This document shows positions 1 to 8,639 of a DNA stretch of 62,397 nt, one piece after another. Source of the DNA: Faecalimonas umbilicata (GTDB lineage: Bacteria; Bacillota; Clostridia; Lachnospirales; Lachnospiraceae); NCBI RefSeq assembly GCF_004346095.1, contig NZ_SLZV01000022.1, positions 1-62,397 on the forward strand, read 5' to 3'. Within the stretch, counting starts at the first letter, position 1. The number at the start of each line of letters is the position of its first letter. The position numbers and the translations under genes are program-made. Below the pieces are notes generated by a model. It did not search any database, was not told the DNA's origin, and was given only the letters and a program-made list of their open reading frames with translations.

Positions 1-64
1 TGTGATTTATCACTGGAAATATAAAATGGATGAAATCAGTGAAGAGGAAGCGGCATCCGTTTGA
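1..64 (+). other. Tail of an unidentified open frame at the window edge
   Basis: An open plus-strand frame runs from the window edge to a TGA at 62-64, ending in an acidic stretch (EISEEEAASV). Every prophage gene nearby is on the minus strand, so this may be the 3' end of a host or other gene lying beyond a prophage break. Only about 20 codons are visible, so it could be chance. I do not recognise it. Confidence 0.25.
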
Positions 65-86
65 TATAGCAATTATTTAATATTCG

Positions 87-2663
87 TTATACTAGGTTAC
101 TTCCCCACGTTCTGGCATTATTCAAAGCATTTGTAAGGAATCCAGCAATCTTTCCTGGTAGCTGACTAATAAAGCTACATACATTCGAAAGTGTATCACT
201 AGCAGCTTTTTTGCAATTGGAGACCATGTTAGTTCCCCATTGAATAGCTCTTTGTAATGTTTGTTCGAACAACTCGGCAGCCTTAGAAGGCAGGTCTTGC
301 AGTCCAAGTATTACACCTTCAACCATGAAGTTTCCTTGTTCCTCCATGACTGTAGATGGCGAATGAATTCCGAAAAATCCCTTGATTTTATCCAGCAAAC
401 CCGTGCAAAGATTTCCTACGGTGGTCCACAGTCCATCAAGTGCTCCTGTGATTCCGCCAATAATTCCCTCTACGAGATTGATTCCAAGATCAACCCAGTC
501 TATTCCCTTGAACCACTCTACAGCGGTTGTTCCTATGCTTTGAAGAAGAGTTGGAATGGATGTAACTAGCGACTGAATTCCATTAACGATAAAGTTAATG
601 ATATTTGCACCTAAGTTATGCCAATCAATTCCATGAAGGAAATCTCTTGCGGTTGTACCGATATTTTTTATCGCATCAGGTATAGCAGATGCAAGGCTTG
701 TTATACCATCTTTTATGAATGTAATAATCTTAGAGCCGATACTCACCCAGTTAAATGCGAAAAATGCAGACACAATAGCCTGTATGATCTGCGGGATGTT
801 TGCAATCAACGTAGGGATTGCTTCAATCAGCCCCATTGCCAGTTTTGCAAGTAACTCTATTCCGCATCCAAGTAATTTAGGTGCATTGTCGTTAATGATT
901 CCGGCAAGGTTTGTGATAATGGTCGGCACTGTTTCAATAAATACCGGTATATTATCAATCAACGAGTCAGCTAATGCCATAATAAGATCAAGCCCGGCAT
1001 CTACTAACTGACCGACATTTTCTCTTAAAGTACCAGAAAAATTCATCAGAGCTTCCATTGCTACAGGTATCAAATTAGGAAGATTTTCTCTGATTCCATT
1101 CGCTAAATTTCCTAGCAAATCTATTCCGGCCTGGAATATAGCTGGCACTTGCTGTGCTATCCCTTGTACAAGGGCAAACACAATTTTAACTCCGGACTCT
1201 AGTAATGTTGGTGCACTAGATATGATTGCTTCTGCTAATTTTGAAACGCAATCTATTCCGGCCTGTACAATCATAGGGGCGTTTTGAGCGAGCCCTTCTA
1301 CGATTTGTGTTGCTATGGTAATCGCAGCAGACCAAATTTCTGCCGTGCATGACAAAAAACCAATAGCGAGTGATGTTATAAGTTCAACACCAGCTTCTGA
1401 AAATTCGGATGCATGCGCTCTAATTCCATCAATAAATGATGTCACTAGATTTGTAGCTGATTCGACTAGCTTTGGTGCAGACTCCATAGCCATTTGGGAC
1501 AGCTTAGCAAGGTTCTCTCCAAAACTCTGAACTAACCCCTCAAATCCATTTTCTGTGAAAGACGTATTCATTTCGTCAATCATTTCTGTGACTGTCTTAA
1601 CCACATCTTTCGCAGGCTCTTGTACGTGCTCATAGAAGGTAAGCCCTAATGTTTCCAACGCTCCCCCGGCTTGTTCGATAGCACCAGGAAGGTTGTCCAT
1701 CATTGTTTCAGCCATTCTCTGTGCAGCTCCATCTGAATTGTAGATAGATTCTGTGAGCTTCTCAAAATCTTCATCAGATGCACCAACGATAGCTAGGAGT
1801 CCAGACATAGCTTCCTGTCCACCGATAGCTGCAGCCATTTGAGCTTTCTGTTCCTGAGTTAGACCATTGAAGCCTTTTCTCAGATCTCGCATGATGCTGT
1901 TCAAGTCTTTCATGCTTCCATCACTGTTTGTAATGGATATTCCAAGTTCGTCCATAGCCGCCTGAACTTCTTTTGTAGGCTTGGCCATCCTTGTCATAAT
2001 AGCCCTTAGTGATGTTCCAGCTTGTCCTGCTTTAATACCACTATTGGCCATAAGTCCAATAGCTGTAGCGCAATCCTCAGCTGAAAATCCTAACGCACCA
2101 GCAACAGGGGCAACATATTTGAATGTTTCTCCCATCATGGCAACGTTAGTATTTGCATTACTAGAAGCTGCGGCTAATACATCGGCAAACCTTCCGGAAT
2201 CCGAAGCTGACATTCCAAACGCTGTTAATGCATCTGTTACAATATCGGATGTCGTAGCCAAATTCTCCCCAGATGCTGCGGCAAGGTTCATAATACCTTC
2301 TATACCGTCTAGCATATCAGCCGTCTTCCATCCGGCCATAGCCATGTATTGGAACGCTTCGGCACTCTCGCCGGCAGAGAATTTTGTTTTTGCGCCCATT
2401 TCTTTTGCTTTTTCTGTGAGCTTCGCCATCTCTTCTCCGGACGCATTGGAGATAGCTTTCACTTTGCTCATGCCGGATTCGAAATCCGCTCCGACTTTAA
2501 TAGCTGCTGTTCCAAGACCGACTATCGCTGTACCAGCACCAGCTATAATCGCCCCTGTTGCTTTCAATCCTTTTCCAGCTATGCTACTGATTTTAGATAT
2601 CCCACTTTGGAACCCTTCAGTAACAATGGACGTATCAAATTTTAATGTTCCATCATAGCCCAA
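87..2663 (-). CDS. Phage tail tape measure protein, C-terminally truncated
   Basis: This 858-residue protein matches the TP901-type tape measure family, which sets tail length and is packed inside the tail tube. The N-terminal part (about 1-330) has the TP901 core with Gly/Ala-rich membrane-like stretches and a GQAGTSLRAIMTRM segment. The rest is repeated hydrophobic helices of the 'AGIDLLGNLANGI' kind, a typical tape-measure repeat. The start is a TTG at 2663, about nine bases after a GAGGTG ribosome site. The protein stops abruptly inside a repeat (NARTWGSNLV then TAA), whereas A118-like tape measures are usually much longer. No further tail gene follows, so the 3' end is probably lost to a deletion or junction. 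Confidence 0.9.
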   Translation of the reverse strand: MGYDGTLKFDTSIVTEGFQSGISKISSIAGKGLKATGAIIAGAGTAIVGLGTAAIKVGADFESGMSKVKAISNASGEEMAKLTEKAKEMGAKTKFSAGESAEAFQYMAMAGWKTADMLDGIEGIMNLAAASGENLATTSDIVTDALTAFGMSASDSGRFADVLAAASSNANTNVAMMGETFKYVAPVAGALGFSAEDCATAIGLMANSGIKAGQAGTSLRAIMTRMAKPTKEVQAAMDELGISITNSDGSMKDLNSIMRDLRKGFNGLTQEQKAQMAAAIGGQEAMSGLLAIVGASDEDFEKLTESIYNSDGAAQRMAETMMDNLPGAIEQAGGALETLGLTFYEHVQEPAKDVVKTVTEMIDEMNTSFTENGFEGLVQSFGENLAKLSQMAMESAPKLVESATNLVTSFIDGIRAHASEFSEAGVELITSLAIGFLSCTAEIWSAAITIATQIVEGLAQNAPMIVQAGIDCVSKLAEAIISSAPTLLESGVKIVFALVQGIAQQVPAIFQAGIDLLGNLANGIRENLPNLIPVAMEALMNFSGTLRENVGQLVDAGLDLIMALADSLIDNIPVFIETVPTIITNLAGIINDNAPKLLGCGIELLAKLAMGLIEAIPTLIANIPQIIQAIVSAFFAFNWVSIGSKIITFIKDGITSLASAIPDAIKNIGTTARDFLHGIDWHNLGANIINFIVNGIQSLVTSIPTLLQSIGTTAVEWFKGIDWVDLGINLVEGIIGGITGALDGLWTTVGNLCTGLLDKIKGFFGIHSPSTVMEEQGNFMVEGVILGLQDLPSKAAELFEQTLQRAIQWGTNMVSNCKKAASDTLSNVCSFISQLPGKIAGFLTNALNNARTWGSNLV

Positions 2664-2716
2664 TTATTTTTTCACCTCTTTTCGGGGCAAAAATTGATTA
2701 TCGGCACATGATGGCT

Positions 2717-2878
2717 CTACTTAATCTGTTGTCCTTTTTTTATTTTTATTTCAATAACATTTTTACATTTGCGCCCTTTACACAGAACGTATACACCACT
2801 ACATTCGGCATCTTCCGTGAACGATATCGGCATCCGATATCCGCAAATAGGGCATGTTACTCTTTTCTCTTCTTTCAT
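2717..2878 (-). CDS. Small zinc-finger (Com-like) phage protein
   Basis: A short protein with two Cys pairs (CPICG and CKGRKCKN) around a predicted beta-rich core, resembling the Com/Cys-rich KTR type of phage zinc fingers. Translation most likely begins at the ATG at 2878, after a GGGAG site just downstream of the stop of the Gp15-like gene. An upstream in-frame ATG at 2914 lies inside that gene and has no good ribosome site. It sits between the Gp15-like chaperone gene and the tape measure. Function is unknown; Mu Com is a translational regulator, but that role is not shown here. Confidence 0.6.
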   Translation of the reverse strand: MKEEKRVTCPICGYRMPISFTEDAECSGVYVLCKGRKCKNVIEIKIKKGQQIK

Positions 2879-2888
2879 AAAACTCCCG

Positions 2889-3512
2889 CTATAGCAATCC
2901 TTCCAAATCTCCATCGCCCATAAGCGCTTGTGTGATTCTGTCGTATTTATCTTGTTCTGCCTCAGACATAGGGAGGGCGTGTATTCTTTTCATTTTTTCG
3001 TAGAACGAACGTTGTTCAGGAGACATAGTGCTCGTTATGGTTACACTCCGATAGCCCATTATCTTTTTAAATTCGCACTCATCACTTAACGATGTGAGCA
3101 AGGCTCTGAATTTCCACCAGTGCAAGTCCTCTATGTCTTGTAGGTCAATACCGTATTCCGACACGAACGCAGCATATATATACCGGTCATCATGCTCAAA
3201 GGAATACACGAGCTTTTCTTCTTCTGTGTTATCTTCATCAGCTTCAGACTTTCTTTTCTTTGTTTTATCTTGGTTACCGCACCTATAAAACCAAATTAGT
3301 TTCTCAACAGCTTCGTCTAAATATTCCGGATCCGGTGTCTGCGGATAGTATAGGTTTATTGCTTCCAGTATTTTATCTTCGTCAGATATGGTATTGTCCT
3401 GCATCATAAGCTCAAATAAAACGGAGATGCGAAAATCCGTATTTATTGGATATTCCACACCTCCGATTTCTACTGTTTCAGGAAGCAAATCAAGTAAAAT
3501 ATTCATTAACAA
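2889..3512 (-). CDS. Bacteriophage Gp15-like tail assembly protein
   Basis: The 207 residues match the Bacteriophage Gp15 family (named from Listeria phage A118), with the characteristic 'DLQDIEDLHWWKFRALLTSL' core around residues 125-145. These proteins sit directly before the tape measure gene and are thought to act as the second tail assembly chaperone. The start overlaps the end of the preceding gene by seven bases, so the two are translationally coupled. An acidic linker (about 85-100) separates the two halves. Confidence 0.85.
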   Translation of the reverse strand: MLMNILLDLLPETVEIGGVEYPINTDFRISVLFELMMQDNTISDEDKILEAINLYYPQTPDPEYLDEAVEKLIWFYRCGNQDKTKKRKSEADEDNTEEEKLVYSFEHDDRYIYAAFVSEYGIDLQDIEDLHWWKFRALLTSLSDECEFKKIMGYRSVTITSTMSPEQRSFYEKMKRIHALPMSEAEQDKYDRITQALMGDGDLEGLL

Positions 3513-3913
3513 TGGTATGCGGTAACCTTGTTATGCTTCTTTTTATTTTTCGCTCTTCTTTCAGCCCTATTCTGGACTCTATCAGGAGTATATTTGTTCA
3601 TGATTTCTCTTGTTTTTTCATTCTCTTTCTTAGCTAAATCGGATGCGATTCCGAAAGCTTCTAAGCAATCTCCTAAGTTGTTCTTTTCACCGAACAGCTT
3701 TTCTGCTGTGCCTTCACCAAATGTTGTGTCGAAAAATCTTTTTACGTGTCCGCACTGGATTCTCATTTGGTCGGCTACGCTTTTCCCTTCGTACTGTGTA
3801 GGCTCTTTCACATCATCAACAATTTTGTTGATATTTTTATCATATTCTTCCATCACATCTGCATCAAGAAGATCTAATTCAAGTTCCACTCCGTTAAATT
3901 CCATTTTACTCAT
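3506..3913 (-). CDS. Putative tail assembly chaperone (first of pair)
   Basis: A 135-residue acidic protein with a basic C-terminal tail (RAERRAKNKKKHNK), in the tail assembly chaperone slot between tail tube and Gp15. I chose the ATG at 3913 because a GGAGG lies eight bases upstream; the longer frame from 3928 has no ribosome site. In many siphophages this slot uses a programmed frameshift into the next gene. Here the next gene overlaps by seven bases in another frame and has its own ATG, so coupling is more likely than frameshifting. Confidence 0.7.
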   Translation of the reverse strand: MSKMEFNGVELELDLLDADVMEEYDKNINKIVDDVKEPTQYEGKSVADQMRIQCGHVKRFFDTTFGEGTAEKLFGEKNNLGDCLEAFGIASDLAKKENEKTREIMNKYTPDRVQNRAERRAKNKKKHNKVTAYHC

Positions 3914-3950
3914 CTTTTTTACCTCCACTATTTTTCGTTATTTTTCTTTT

Positions 3951-4451
3951 TTAAACCGGTGACTGAACAGCTACCTCAAATTTTTTGGCTTTGATGTCGA
4001 AAGTACCATCCACAGGGTCGCCAACAGCATTAAGATTTCCACTCAACTCCTGCTTTTTCTCACCAGACATGGATGACACCTCAGCCGATACTGTAAACTT
4101 TCTAGCTGCATATTTGTCAGCTTCCTTCTTGTTCCAAAGTTCTACACGAACATATTCGAACTCAGCATCCTCTCCTGTGAGGTGATCTCGCCCTACTGTG
4201 TAGAGTGCGTTAACAGCCTCTTCATCAGGAATCAAATGCGTAGTGAATGGGAACACTGATTTGTACGATACAACACTAGAAGACTCGCTCGCTTCGTTGA
4301 TGTACTTCGCAGATTCCGACTCTGCGCCAAACTCTTCGTCTAATGTGGTGAATCCATATCCCATAAGCGCCCATTTCGCTTCACTCGTAGTTGCTACATT
4401 GAGATAATCAGCAATTTCATGTCTTTGAATTGCACCTTTTTTTGTCGCCAT
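3951..4451 (-). CDS. Major tail tube protein
   Basis: A 166-residue protein in the tail tube position, upstream of the tail chaperones. It has the A118/TP901-type major tail protein layout: an N-terminal arm, a central beta domain with 'YKSVFPFTTHLIPDEEAVNALYTVG', and a conserved C-terminal segment ('GNLNAVGDPVDGTFD'). It should polymerise as rings to form the non-contractile tail tube. A ribosome site (GGAGG) precedes the ATG. Confidence 0.85.
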   Translation of the reverse strand: MATKKGAIQRHEIADYLNVATTSEAKWALMGYGFTTLDEEFGAESESAKYINEASESSSVVSYKSVFPFTTHLIPDEEAVNALYTVGRDHLTGEDAEFEYVRVELWNKKEADKYAARKFTVSAEVSSMSGEKKQELSGNLNAVGDPVDGTFDIKAKKFEVAVQSPV

Positions 4452-4454
4452 TTG

Positions 4455-4892
4455 TTATACCTCCTTAAAATAAATAAGACGCAATGGCAATTGATACCTT
4501 GCGTACTTTGTTGTAATGTCAAATATATATCCAGGGGAAAGCACTTCCAACTCATTAGCATGCATCCCTTCTGGAAGTTTTGGCAGATTTCCATTTCTAT
4601 TTTGTTCTTCAATCCACTCAGCAAACTGCTCATAGAACGTACTGTTCTGTATGTTTTGAATCCTATCCATATCGTAGTATTCTCTAGAGCCAAAGCTGAA
4701 TTGATATTGTCGAATAGAACTTCCGTCTATATAAGTTTGAATAATCGGGTCAAAGGATCCGGTTTCGATAACATATTCAATACCGTTGGTTCCGAGAGCA
4801 TCTACTCTGAATACTCCATCTTTAAGCAATGGACATTTCATAAAATAGTCGGTTACCGCCTGTATAACAGATTCAGGTTGCATATTTCTCAC
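4455..4892 (-). CDS. Putative tail terminator / minor capsid protein
   Basis: A 145-residue protein directly upstream of the tail tube gene, the usual site of the tail terminator in A118- and TP901-like phages. Members of this group are often labelled minor capsid protein or, wrongly, chloramphenicol resistance protein. No catalytic motif is visible. It probably caps the tail tube or joins it to the head; this rests on synteny and overall sequence type. Confidence 0.65.
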   Translation of the reverse strand: MRNMQPESVIQAVTDYFMKCPLLKDGVFRVDALGTNGIEYVIETGSFDPIIQTYIDGSSIRQYQFSFGSREYYDMDRIQNIQNSTFYEQFAEWIEEQNRNGNLPKLPEGMHANELEVLSPGYIFDITTKYARYQLPLRLIYFKEV

Positions 4893-4895
4893 TCC

Positions 4896-5273
4896 TTAAA
4901 TCTTTTTTGCTCCATTTAGGATATCTTTCTTTTCTTCGGTTTTCATACGTTCAAACCATTTTGCCCCTCTATTTCCGTCATACGGTCTCGATTCTGCAGT
5001 ACCGTAATATTGATAGGCTGAATACGGAGCAATATACTTTACTTCTCCACTTCCTATCTCGGTCCCTAGTTTTCCTGATTTATCGAGCATACCGGTTTGG
5101 AACGGAACTCTTGGGCTGCATCTTCTAAGGACCTCGGAATCAACAAACTTTTGCTTCCGGTCAAAACTTTCGTTTCTGCTTCTAGAAAAGTTAGGATTCC
5201 ATTCAAGCTTTGCTTTTCCATTATCCGTTTGGAAAACAGCACCTCTCGGTGTGGTGATTTTTGCCCTACTCAT
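4896..5273 (-). CDS. Minor capsid / neck protein (Minor_capsid_2-like)
   Basis: This 125-residue protein has the features of the minor capsid protein family next to phage neck genes: a basic N-terminus, a 'RVPFQTGMLDKS' segment, and the C-terminal 'APYSAYQYYGTAESRPYDGNRG' pattern shared with HK97 gp10-like tail completion proteins. It probably acts at the head-tail joint. The ATG follows directly on the stop of the preceding gene at 5274, giving tight coupling. Confidence 0.75.
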   Translation of the reverse strand: MSRAKITTPRGAVFQTDNGKAKLEWNPNFSRSRNESFDRKQKFVDSEVLRRCSPRVPFQTGMLDKSGKLGTEIGSGEVKYIAPYSAYQYYGTAESRPYDGNRGAKWFERMKTEEKKDILNGAKKI

Positions 5274-5753
5274 TTAGGCACCTCCTATTCTCCAATGTTT
5301 GGAACGATTAGATCCTCTTTGTGTGTTATCTGCATACTCTACTATCGTAAAGAAATCTTCATCCTCGCTCCTCAACCGATTCAGTTCTTCTGGGAGTAGT
5401 TCTGTTATCTTTCCATACCGGAAGCTGAACGGGTCGAACAACCAATTGTCAGCTTGTACAATATGTCGCCTTAACACATAAGCGTTTTTTTGGATTGTCC
5501 AGTATTTTCCCAGATCATCGGCTGAAACTCTTTTAAATTCTTCTTCCGGAAGATATATCTTTCCACCTTCAATCGTGGCATTAAAAGGAATTCTAATTAC
5601 TACCCTAGCACTACCTTCTCTTTGCATCTCGGCCTGGCTCATAGACCGCACATCATACCAGCAAGCTCCGGATATCATAGTCGGAACAAACTTTTCTCTT
5701 CTGTCGGCCCCAACTACTTTGTTGATTATTGTGATATCTGCGTTATCAATCAT
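5274..5753 (-). CDS. Head closure / minor capsid protein
   Basis: A 159-residue protein in the head-closure slot between the Gp6-like connector and the tail completion protein. It is predicted beta-rich, with the pattern 'VVIRIPFNATIEGGKIYLPEEEF' near the middle and no enzyme motif. Synteny with A118-like phages supports a structural role in the neck. It overlaps the upstream gene by eight bases. Confidence 0.6.
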   Translation of the reverse strand: MIDNADITIINKVVGADRREKFVPTMISGACWYDVRSMSQAEMQREGSARVVIRIPFNATIEGGKIYLPEEEFKRVSADDLGKYWTIQKNAYVLRRHIVQADNWLFDPFSFRYGKITELLPEELNRLRSEDEDFFTIVEYADNTQRGSNRSKHWRIGGA

Positions 5754-6135
5754 ATTTCTCAGACCAACCTTTGTACATGAGCCCTGTACCGCTTAACCAC
5801 ATTTTCGCTTTTGCTAAAAGCTCTTTCTTGTAATCATCTTCCTTTGTAGCAGCAACGTATGTAACGCTGTAGCCGTCATTAGATTCAGAAGATACTGTGT
5901 TGCTCTTCTCCTCTTCTCTTCTATTAACTACCTCAGCCATATCGCAGATAGCATTTTTTACGCATACTGGTATTTCTTCCAGTTTTCTCACTCGCCCAAA
6001 AGTTATTGCATGAAGATAAGCTTCTGCCTGTCGTTCTGCAGTTTCAAAGTTTGTAGCCGTCAACTTGTCACCGTGATATGAGCTTTTATAGTAATTGAAA
6101 TCCACATACGGACTTCTTTTGTCTTCTATGAACAC
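5746..6135 (-). CDS. Head-tail connector (Gp6-like)
   Basis: A 129-residue mostly helical protein with the layout of the phage head-tail connector family: an N-terminal 'DFNYYKSSYHG', a middle helix 'AERQAEAYLHAITFGRV', and a C-terminal 'AKMWLSGTGLMYKG' that ends these proteins. It should bind beneath the portal and form the connector ring. It is the first of a tightly packed neck-gene run. Confidence 0.75.
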   Translation of the reverse strand: MFIEDKRSPYVDFNYYKSSYHGDKLTATNFETAERQAEAYLHAITFGRVRKLEEIPVCVKNAICDMAEVVNRREEEKSNTVSSESNDGYSVTYVAATKEDDYKKELLAKAKMWLSGTGLMYKGWSEKYD

Positions 6136-6162
6136 GTTGCCACCTCCACTATGATAATTATA

Positions 6163-6348
6163 TTATTCCGCAGACGGCTCTTCCGTTTTATCTGCCTTTA
6201 GGCTCTTAGAAGCTTTCTGCGCTCTTACCGGCTTTTCAGAATCTTCCTTCCCACCGATTTTTTTGCATGTATATCCCATGAATTCATAATCACGCTTCTT
6301 TGATTCCGGGATTCTACAGGTCATGCCATCTTTCTCAGCAATATACAT
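6163..6348 (-). CDS. Small lysine-rich phage protein
   Basis: A 61-residue charged protein. The N-terminal half (MYIAEKDGMTCRIPESKKRDYEFMGYTCK) may form a small globular unit; the C-terminal half is a low-complexity Lys/Ala/Glu tail. It lies between the capsid-linked coiled-coil gene and the connector, and a GGAGGT site precedes the ATG. Small proteins of this kind are common after major capsid genes; I cannot assign a function. Confidence 0.65.
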   Translation of the reverse strand: MYIAEKDGMTCRIPESKKRDYEFMGYTCKKIGGKEDSEKPVRAQKASKSLKADKTEEPSAE

Positions 6349-6358
6349 GGTTTACCTC

Positions 6359-6679
6359 CTATTCTGCATCAGCTGTTGCTGTTGCGGTGGTTTTCCCTCT
6401 TGATTTCTTAGCATTTTTAAGCTGCTCTTTCAACTCAGCATTTTCTTCTTTGAGCTGTGCGATCTTTGCATCGGCATTTTCGCCGTACTCCTTCGCTTCT
6501 TTCAACTCCTTATTAAGCTCCTCGATTTTCTTTTTGGCATCCTGTACAGATGTTACTGTCGCTTCACAGATAACATCTCCATTCTTGTCGGTTACTGTGT
6601 AGCCCATTTCAGAATATTCGAGTGCTTTTTCCTCAGCAATCGCAATAATTCTATTCTTTTTCTGTGCGAAATAACTCAT
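6359..6679 (-). CDS. Coiled-coil phage structural protein
   Basis: About 106 residues. The first 45 look globular ('EYSEMGYTVTDKNGDVICEATV') and are followed by a strong coiled coil with heptad Glu/Lys/Leu repeats (about 50-90) and a Thr/Ala tail. The ATG at 6679 is preferred because it follows GGAGAG at proper spacing; the longer frame from 6712 runs into the spacer after the capsid gene. Its place downstream of the major capsid gene suggests a head-related role, by synteny only. Confidence 0.65.
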   Translation of the reverse strand: MSYFAQKKNRIIAIAEEKALEYSEMGYTVTDKNGDVICEATVTSVQDAKKKIEELNKELKEAKEYGENADAKIAQLKEENAELKEQLKNAKKSRGKTTATATADAE

Positions 6680-6737
6680 TCTTATCTCTCCTTTCATAAT
6701 TCTGCCCCGCACTTAAAGCAGGGCAGTGATTTTATTT

Positions 6738-7625
6738 TTAGGCCTGTACAGCCATCTGAATAGCTTTCACTTTGTTTTTCAAAACGAAAACATCTTCGTG
6801 AGATTCCTCGTAGTAAACATATTTACCTTCTGACAACGCAGATGGTGGGTCCAGCTTCGCAAACTCATAAGATACAGGTGTGATTACCGCAAGTGGGTTA
6901 ATCAAGCACATATGAATCTGTTTAGCAGATCCGCCAGCTTTCCATCCAGAAGTGAACTCGTACACTGTTTTCATCAATTCAGATGGTACTTCTACGATTT
7001 CCACTTCATCAAGGGATGTAATAGCTCTAGAAAGCTGGTTCTGTTTTCCTACATCCAATGTTCTGTAAATGCCCTGTGCATTTTTAATCAATGTGTTTGT
7101 TGCTGGTGTTACATAGAGTACAAGCCCCATTTTAGGAACTCTTCCCTCGGCCATCTTTTCAAGCATCTTGTCATAAATGGACAGGATATTTTCAGCTGTT
7201 AAAGCTGTAGTATCTGCGGACTCGCCAGCTGTTGTCCAGTCAGAGTAGATCTTGGAGATTGTATAAGCATCCATCTCAGGGAATTTCTGTTCCTCATTGA
7301 ATACTCTTGTGATATTAGCAATAGTTGCTACCTGGTTTGTCTCCTGTACATCTCTTGGGTGTACCAATGTAGACCACTTTCTCTCATTTTCAAGAGTTAA
7401 TGGAGTCCAAGAGTTGTTGTAGTTTCTAGATGCAGTTGCGATTGTATCTCTTGTTGCATCTACTCGTCCTGTAACGGAAATTGTTGGGATTTCAATTGTT
7501 TTCCCATTCAACCATCTGTATCTACCGTTGTTTGGTGTGTTGTACAATGCCCCAAAGTAAAGCACGTACGGGAAATTCTGCTCTAATTCTCTCTGATATT
7601 CTTTTGCATAGTTTAATGCTGCCAT
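6738..7625 (-). CDS. Major capsid protein
   Basis: A 295-residue protein in the major capsid position directly after the scaffold gene, of a length typical for capsid proteins that use a separate scaffold. Features include an N-terminal 'ALNYAKEYQRELEQNFPYVLYFGALY', a segment that opens 'RWLNGKTIEIPTISVTGR', and a C-terminal 'YYEESHEDVFVLKNK', a motif shared among Firmicute phage capsids. An HK97-type fold is expected. A GGAGG site precedes the ATG. Confidence 0.88.
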   Translation of the reverse strand: MAALNYAKEYQRELEQNFPYVLYFGALYNTPNNGRYRWLNGKTIEIPTISVTGRVDATRDTIATASRNYNNSWTPLTLENERKWSTLVHPRDVQETNQVATIANITRVFNEEQKFPEMDAYTISKIYSDWTTAGESADTTALTAENILSIYDKMLEKMAEGRVPKMGLVLYVTPATNTLIKNAQGIYRTLDVGKQNQLSRAITSLDEVEIVEVPSELMKTVYEFTSGWKAGGSAKQIHMCLINPLAVITPVSYEFAKLDPPSALSEGKYVYYEESHEDVFVLKNKVKAIQMAVQA

Positions 7626-7641
7626 TTCTATATCCTCCTAA

Positions 7642-8313
7642 TTATTCGTGTTTTCTTACTCCGGAAAAGCCGAAGTTAAATGTTGAGCTTTTTGGCTCCT
7701 GTGTCTGTGAGTTAGTTCCAGCTGAAAAATATGGTGCTCCAACGTTTGGTTCTGTACCAGTACCGCCTTCATTCCCTGTAGGATTTGGTTCTTCTACAAC
7801 AAACGCATCTTTATAATCAGGGTTTTCTCTCAACTCTTTCATTACATCGTCTGCACCTAAGAATTTTCCATCTTCCAGCTTTAACTCTTTTTCCTCTAAA
7901 GCTCTTCTGACATAATCCCTGTACATAGCACCGGATTTAAGCCCTACGGTATCAAGATAACGATCCATCTGGTGTTCTCTCTCCTGCTTTATCAGCTTAT
8001 CATTGAGCTTCTGAGTTTCTGAATTGTACTTCTGCTCCCAGTCGGCTGCTTTCTGTTTAATACCATCAATATCCATATCTTTGTAAGACTGAATCTCATC
8101 ATTCGCATCTGTGAGCTGCTGTTTCACTCCGTCCAATTCTGTAATTTTGGCATCCAGCTTTTCTTTTGCCACATAACCGCCAGCTTTCAAATCTACAACC
8201 TGAATTTTCTTATCTGCATCAATCGCAGCTTCCAATTCTGCATATGTCATAGCCTTTGGTTCTTCTCCGTCTTTCTGATTGCCAAATAATTTCTTTAAAA
8301 ATTCGTAAGCCAT
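7642..8313 (-). CDS. Phage scaffolding protein (GP20-type)
   Basis: This 223-residue protein matches the Phage_GP20 minor structural/scaffold family. It has an N-terminal segment after 'MAYEFLKKLFG', a long central coiled coil (about 60-115), and a C-terminal helical part with 'MYRDYVRRALEEKELKLEDGKF'. Scaffolds of this type guide capsid assembly and are then lost. The C-terminal Gly/Thr/Asn-rich tail is likely disordered. Its ribosome site is GGAGG six bases before the ATG. Confidence 0.85.
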   Translation of the reverse strand: MAYEFLKKLFGNQKDGEEPKAMTYAELEAAIDADKKIQVVDLKAGGYVAKEKLDAKITELDGVKQQLTDANDEIQSYKDMDIDGIKQKAADWEQKYNSETQKLNDKLIKQEREHQMDRYLDTVGLKSGAMYRDYVRRALEEKELKLEDGKFLGADDVMKELRENPDYKDAFVVEEPNPTGNEGGTGTEPNVGAPYFSAGTNSQTQEPKSSTFNFGFSGVRKHE

Positions 8314-8639
8314 TTTGCCTACCTCCTTTATTTTCTTCGCTGATTTCGTTTATACTCCGGTTCACTCCGGCTCTGCTATCGTGCATTTATATCCCGGCAC
8401 GCTAGGGAAGGAATAGTTTAAACGTCATACTCAGGACAAAATGCAACAGGTGGTCTTTTCCAAAACAGAAAGAACCACCTGCGTATAAATCATTGTTTTG
8501 TTGCTACCGTATAAGCCTCTGATAGCCTCTGGGTGCCATTTTAAAGGTTTATAGGTAGAAATTATTGCCTAAAGGATAAAATCCCTTAAATCAGCTTCCC
8601 TTCTAACCCTCAGGGTGGGAGATGCAGGATCACCTCCTC
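8314..8639 (-). other. Noncoding gap between late genes, possible structured leader
   Basis: A 326-base gap in an otherwise tightly packed late operon. On the minus strand it contains a hairpin (8447-8481), smaller hairpins such as ACCC-TGA-GGGT (near 8610-8625) and TAAGGGAT-TTT-ATCCTTTA (about 8570-8590), and two GAGGCTTA/T-type direct repeats. No good protein frame is seen; the only short ATG frames are about 11-20 codons. It could be a processed leader or small RNA for the scaffold-capsid genes. Confidence 0.4.
8447..8481 (-). terminator. Stable hairpin upstream of scaffold gene
   Basis: The minus strand has inverted arms CAGGTGGT and ACCACCTG, extended by further A-T/G-U pairs to about 13 positions with one mismatch, around a short loop. 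The downstream side is TTGCATTTTG, only a weak U tract. It may attenuate transcription or stabilise the 5' end of the scaffold-capsid mRNA rather than terminate fully. Confidence 0.45.

Noticed and set aside
1981-2658. Long plus-strand frame (225 codons) opposite the tape measure gene
   Set aside because: It mirrors the repetitive Ala/Ser-rich coding strand and has no ribosome site or family resemblance.
3506-3928. Programmed frameshift between the two tail chaperones
   Set aside because: No clear slippery sequence seen at the overlap and the second gene has its own ATG.
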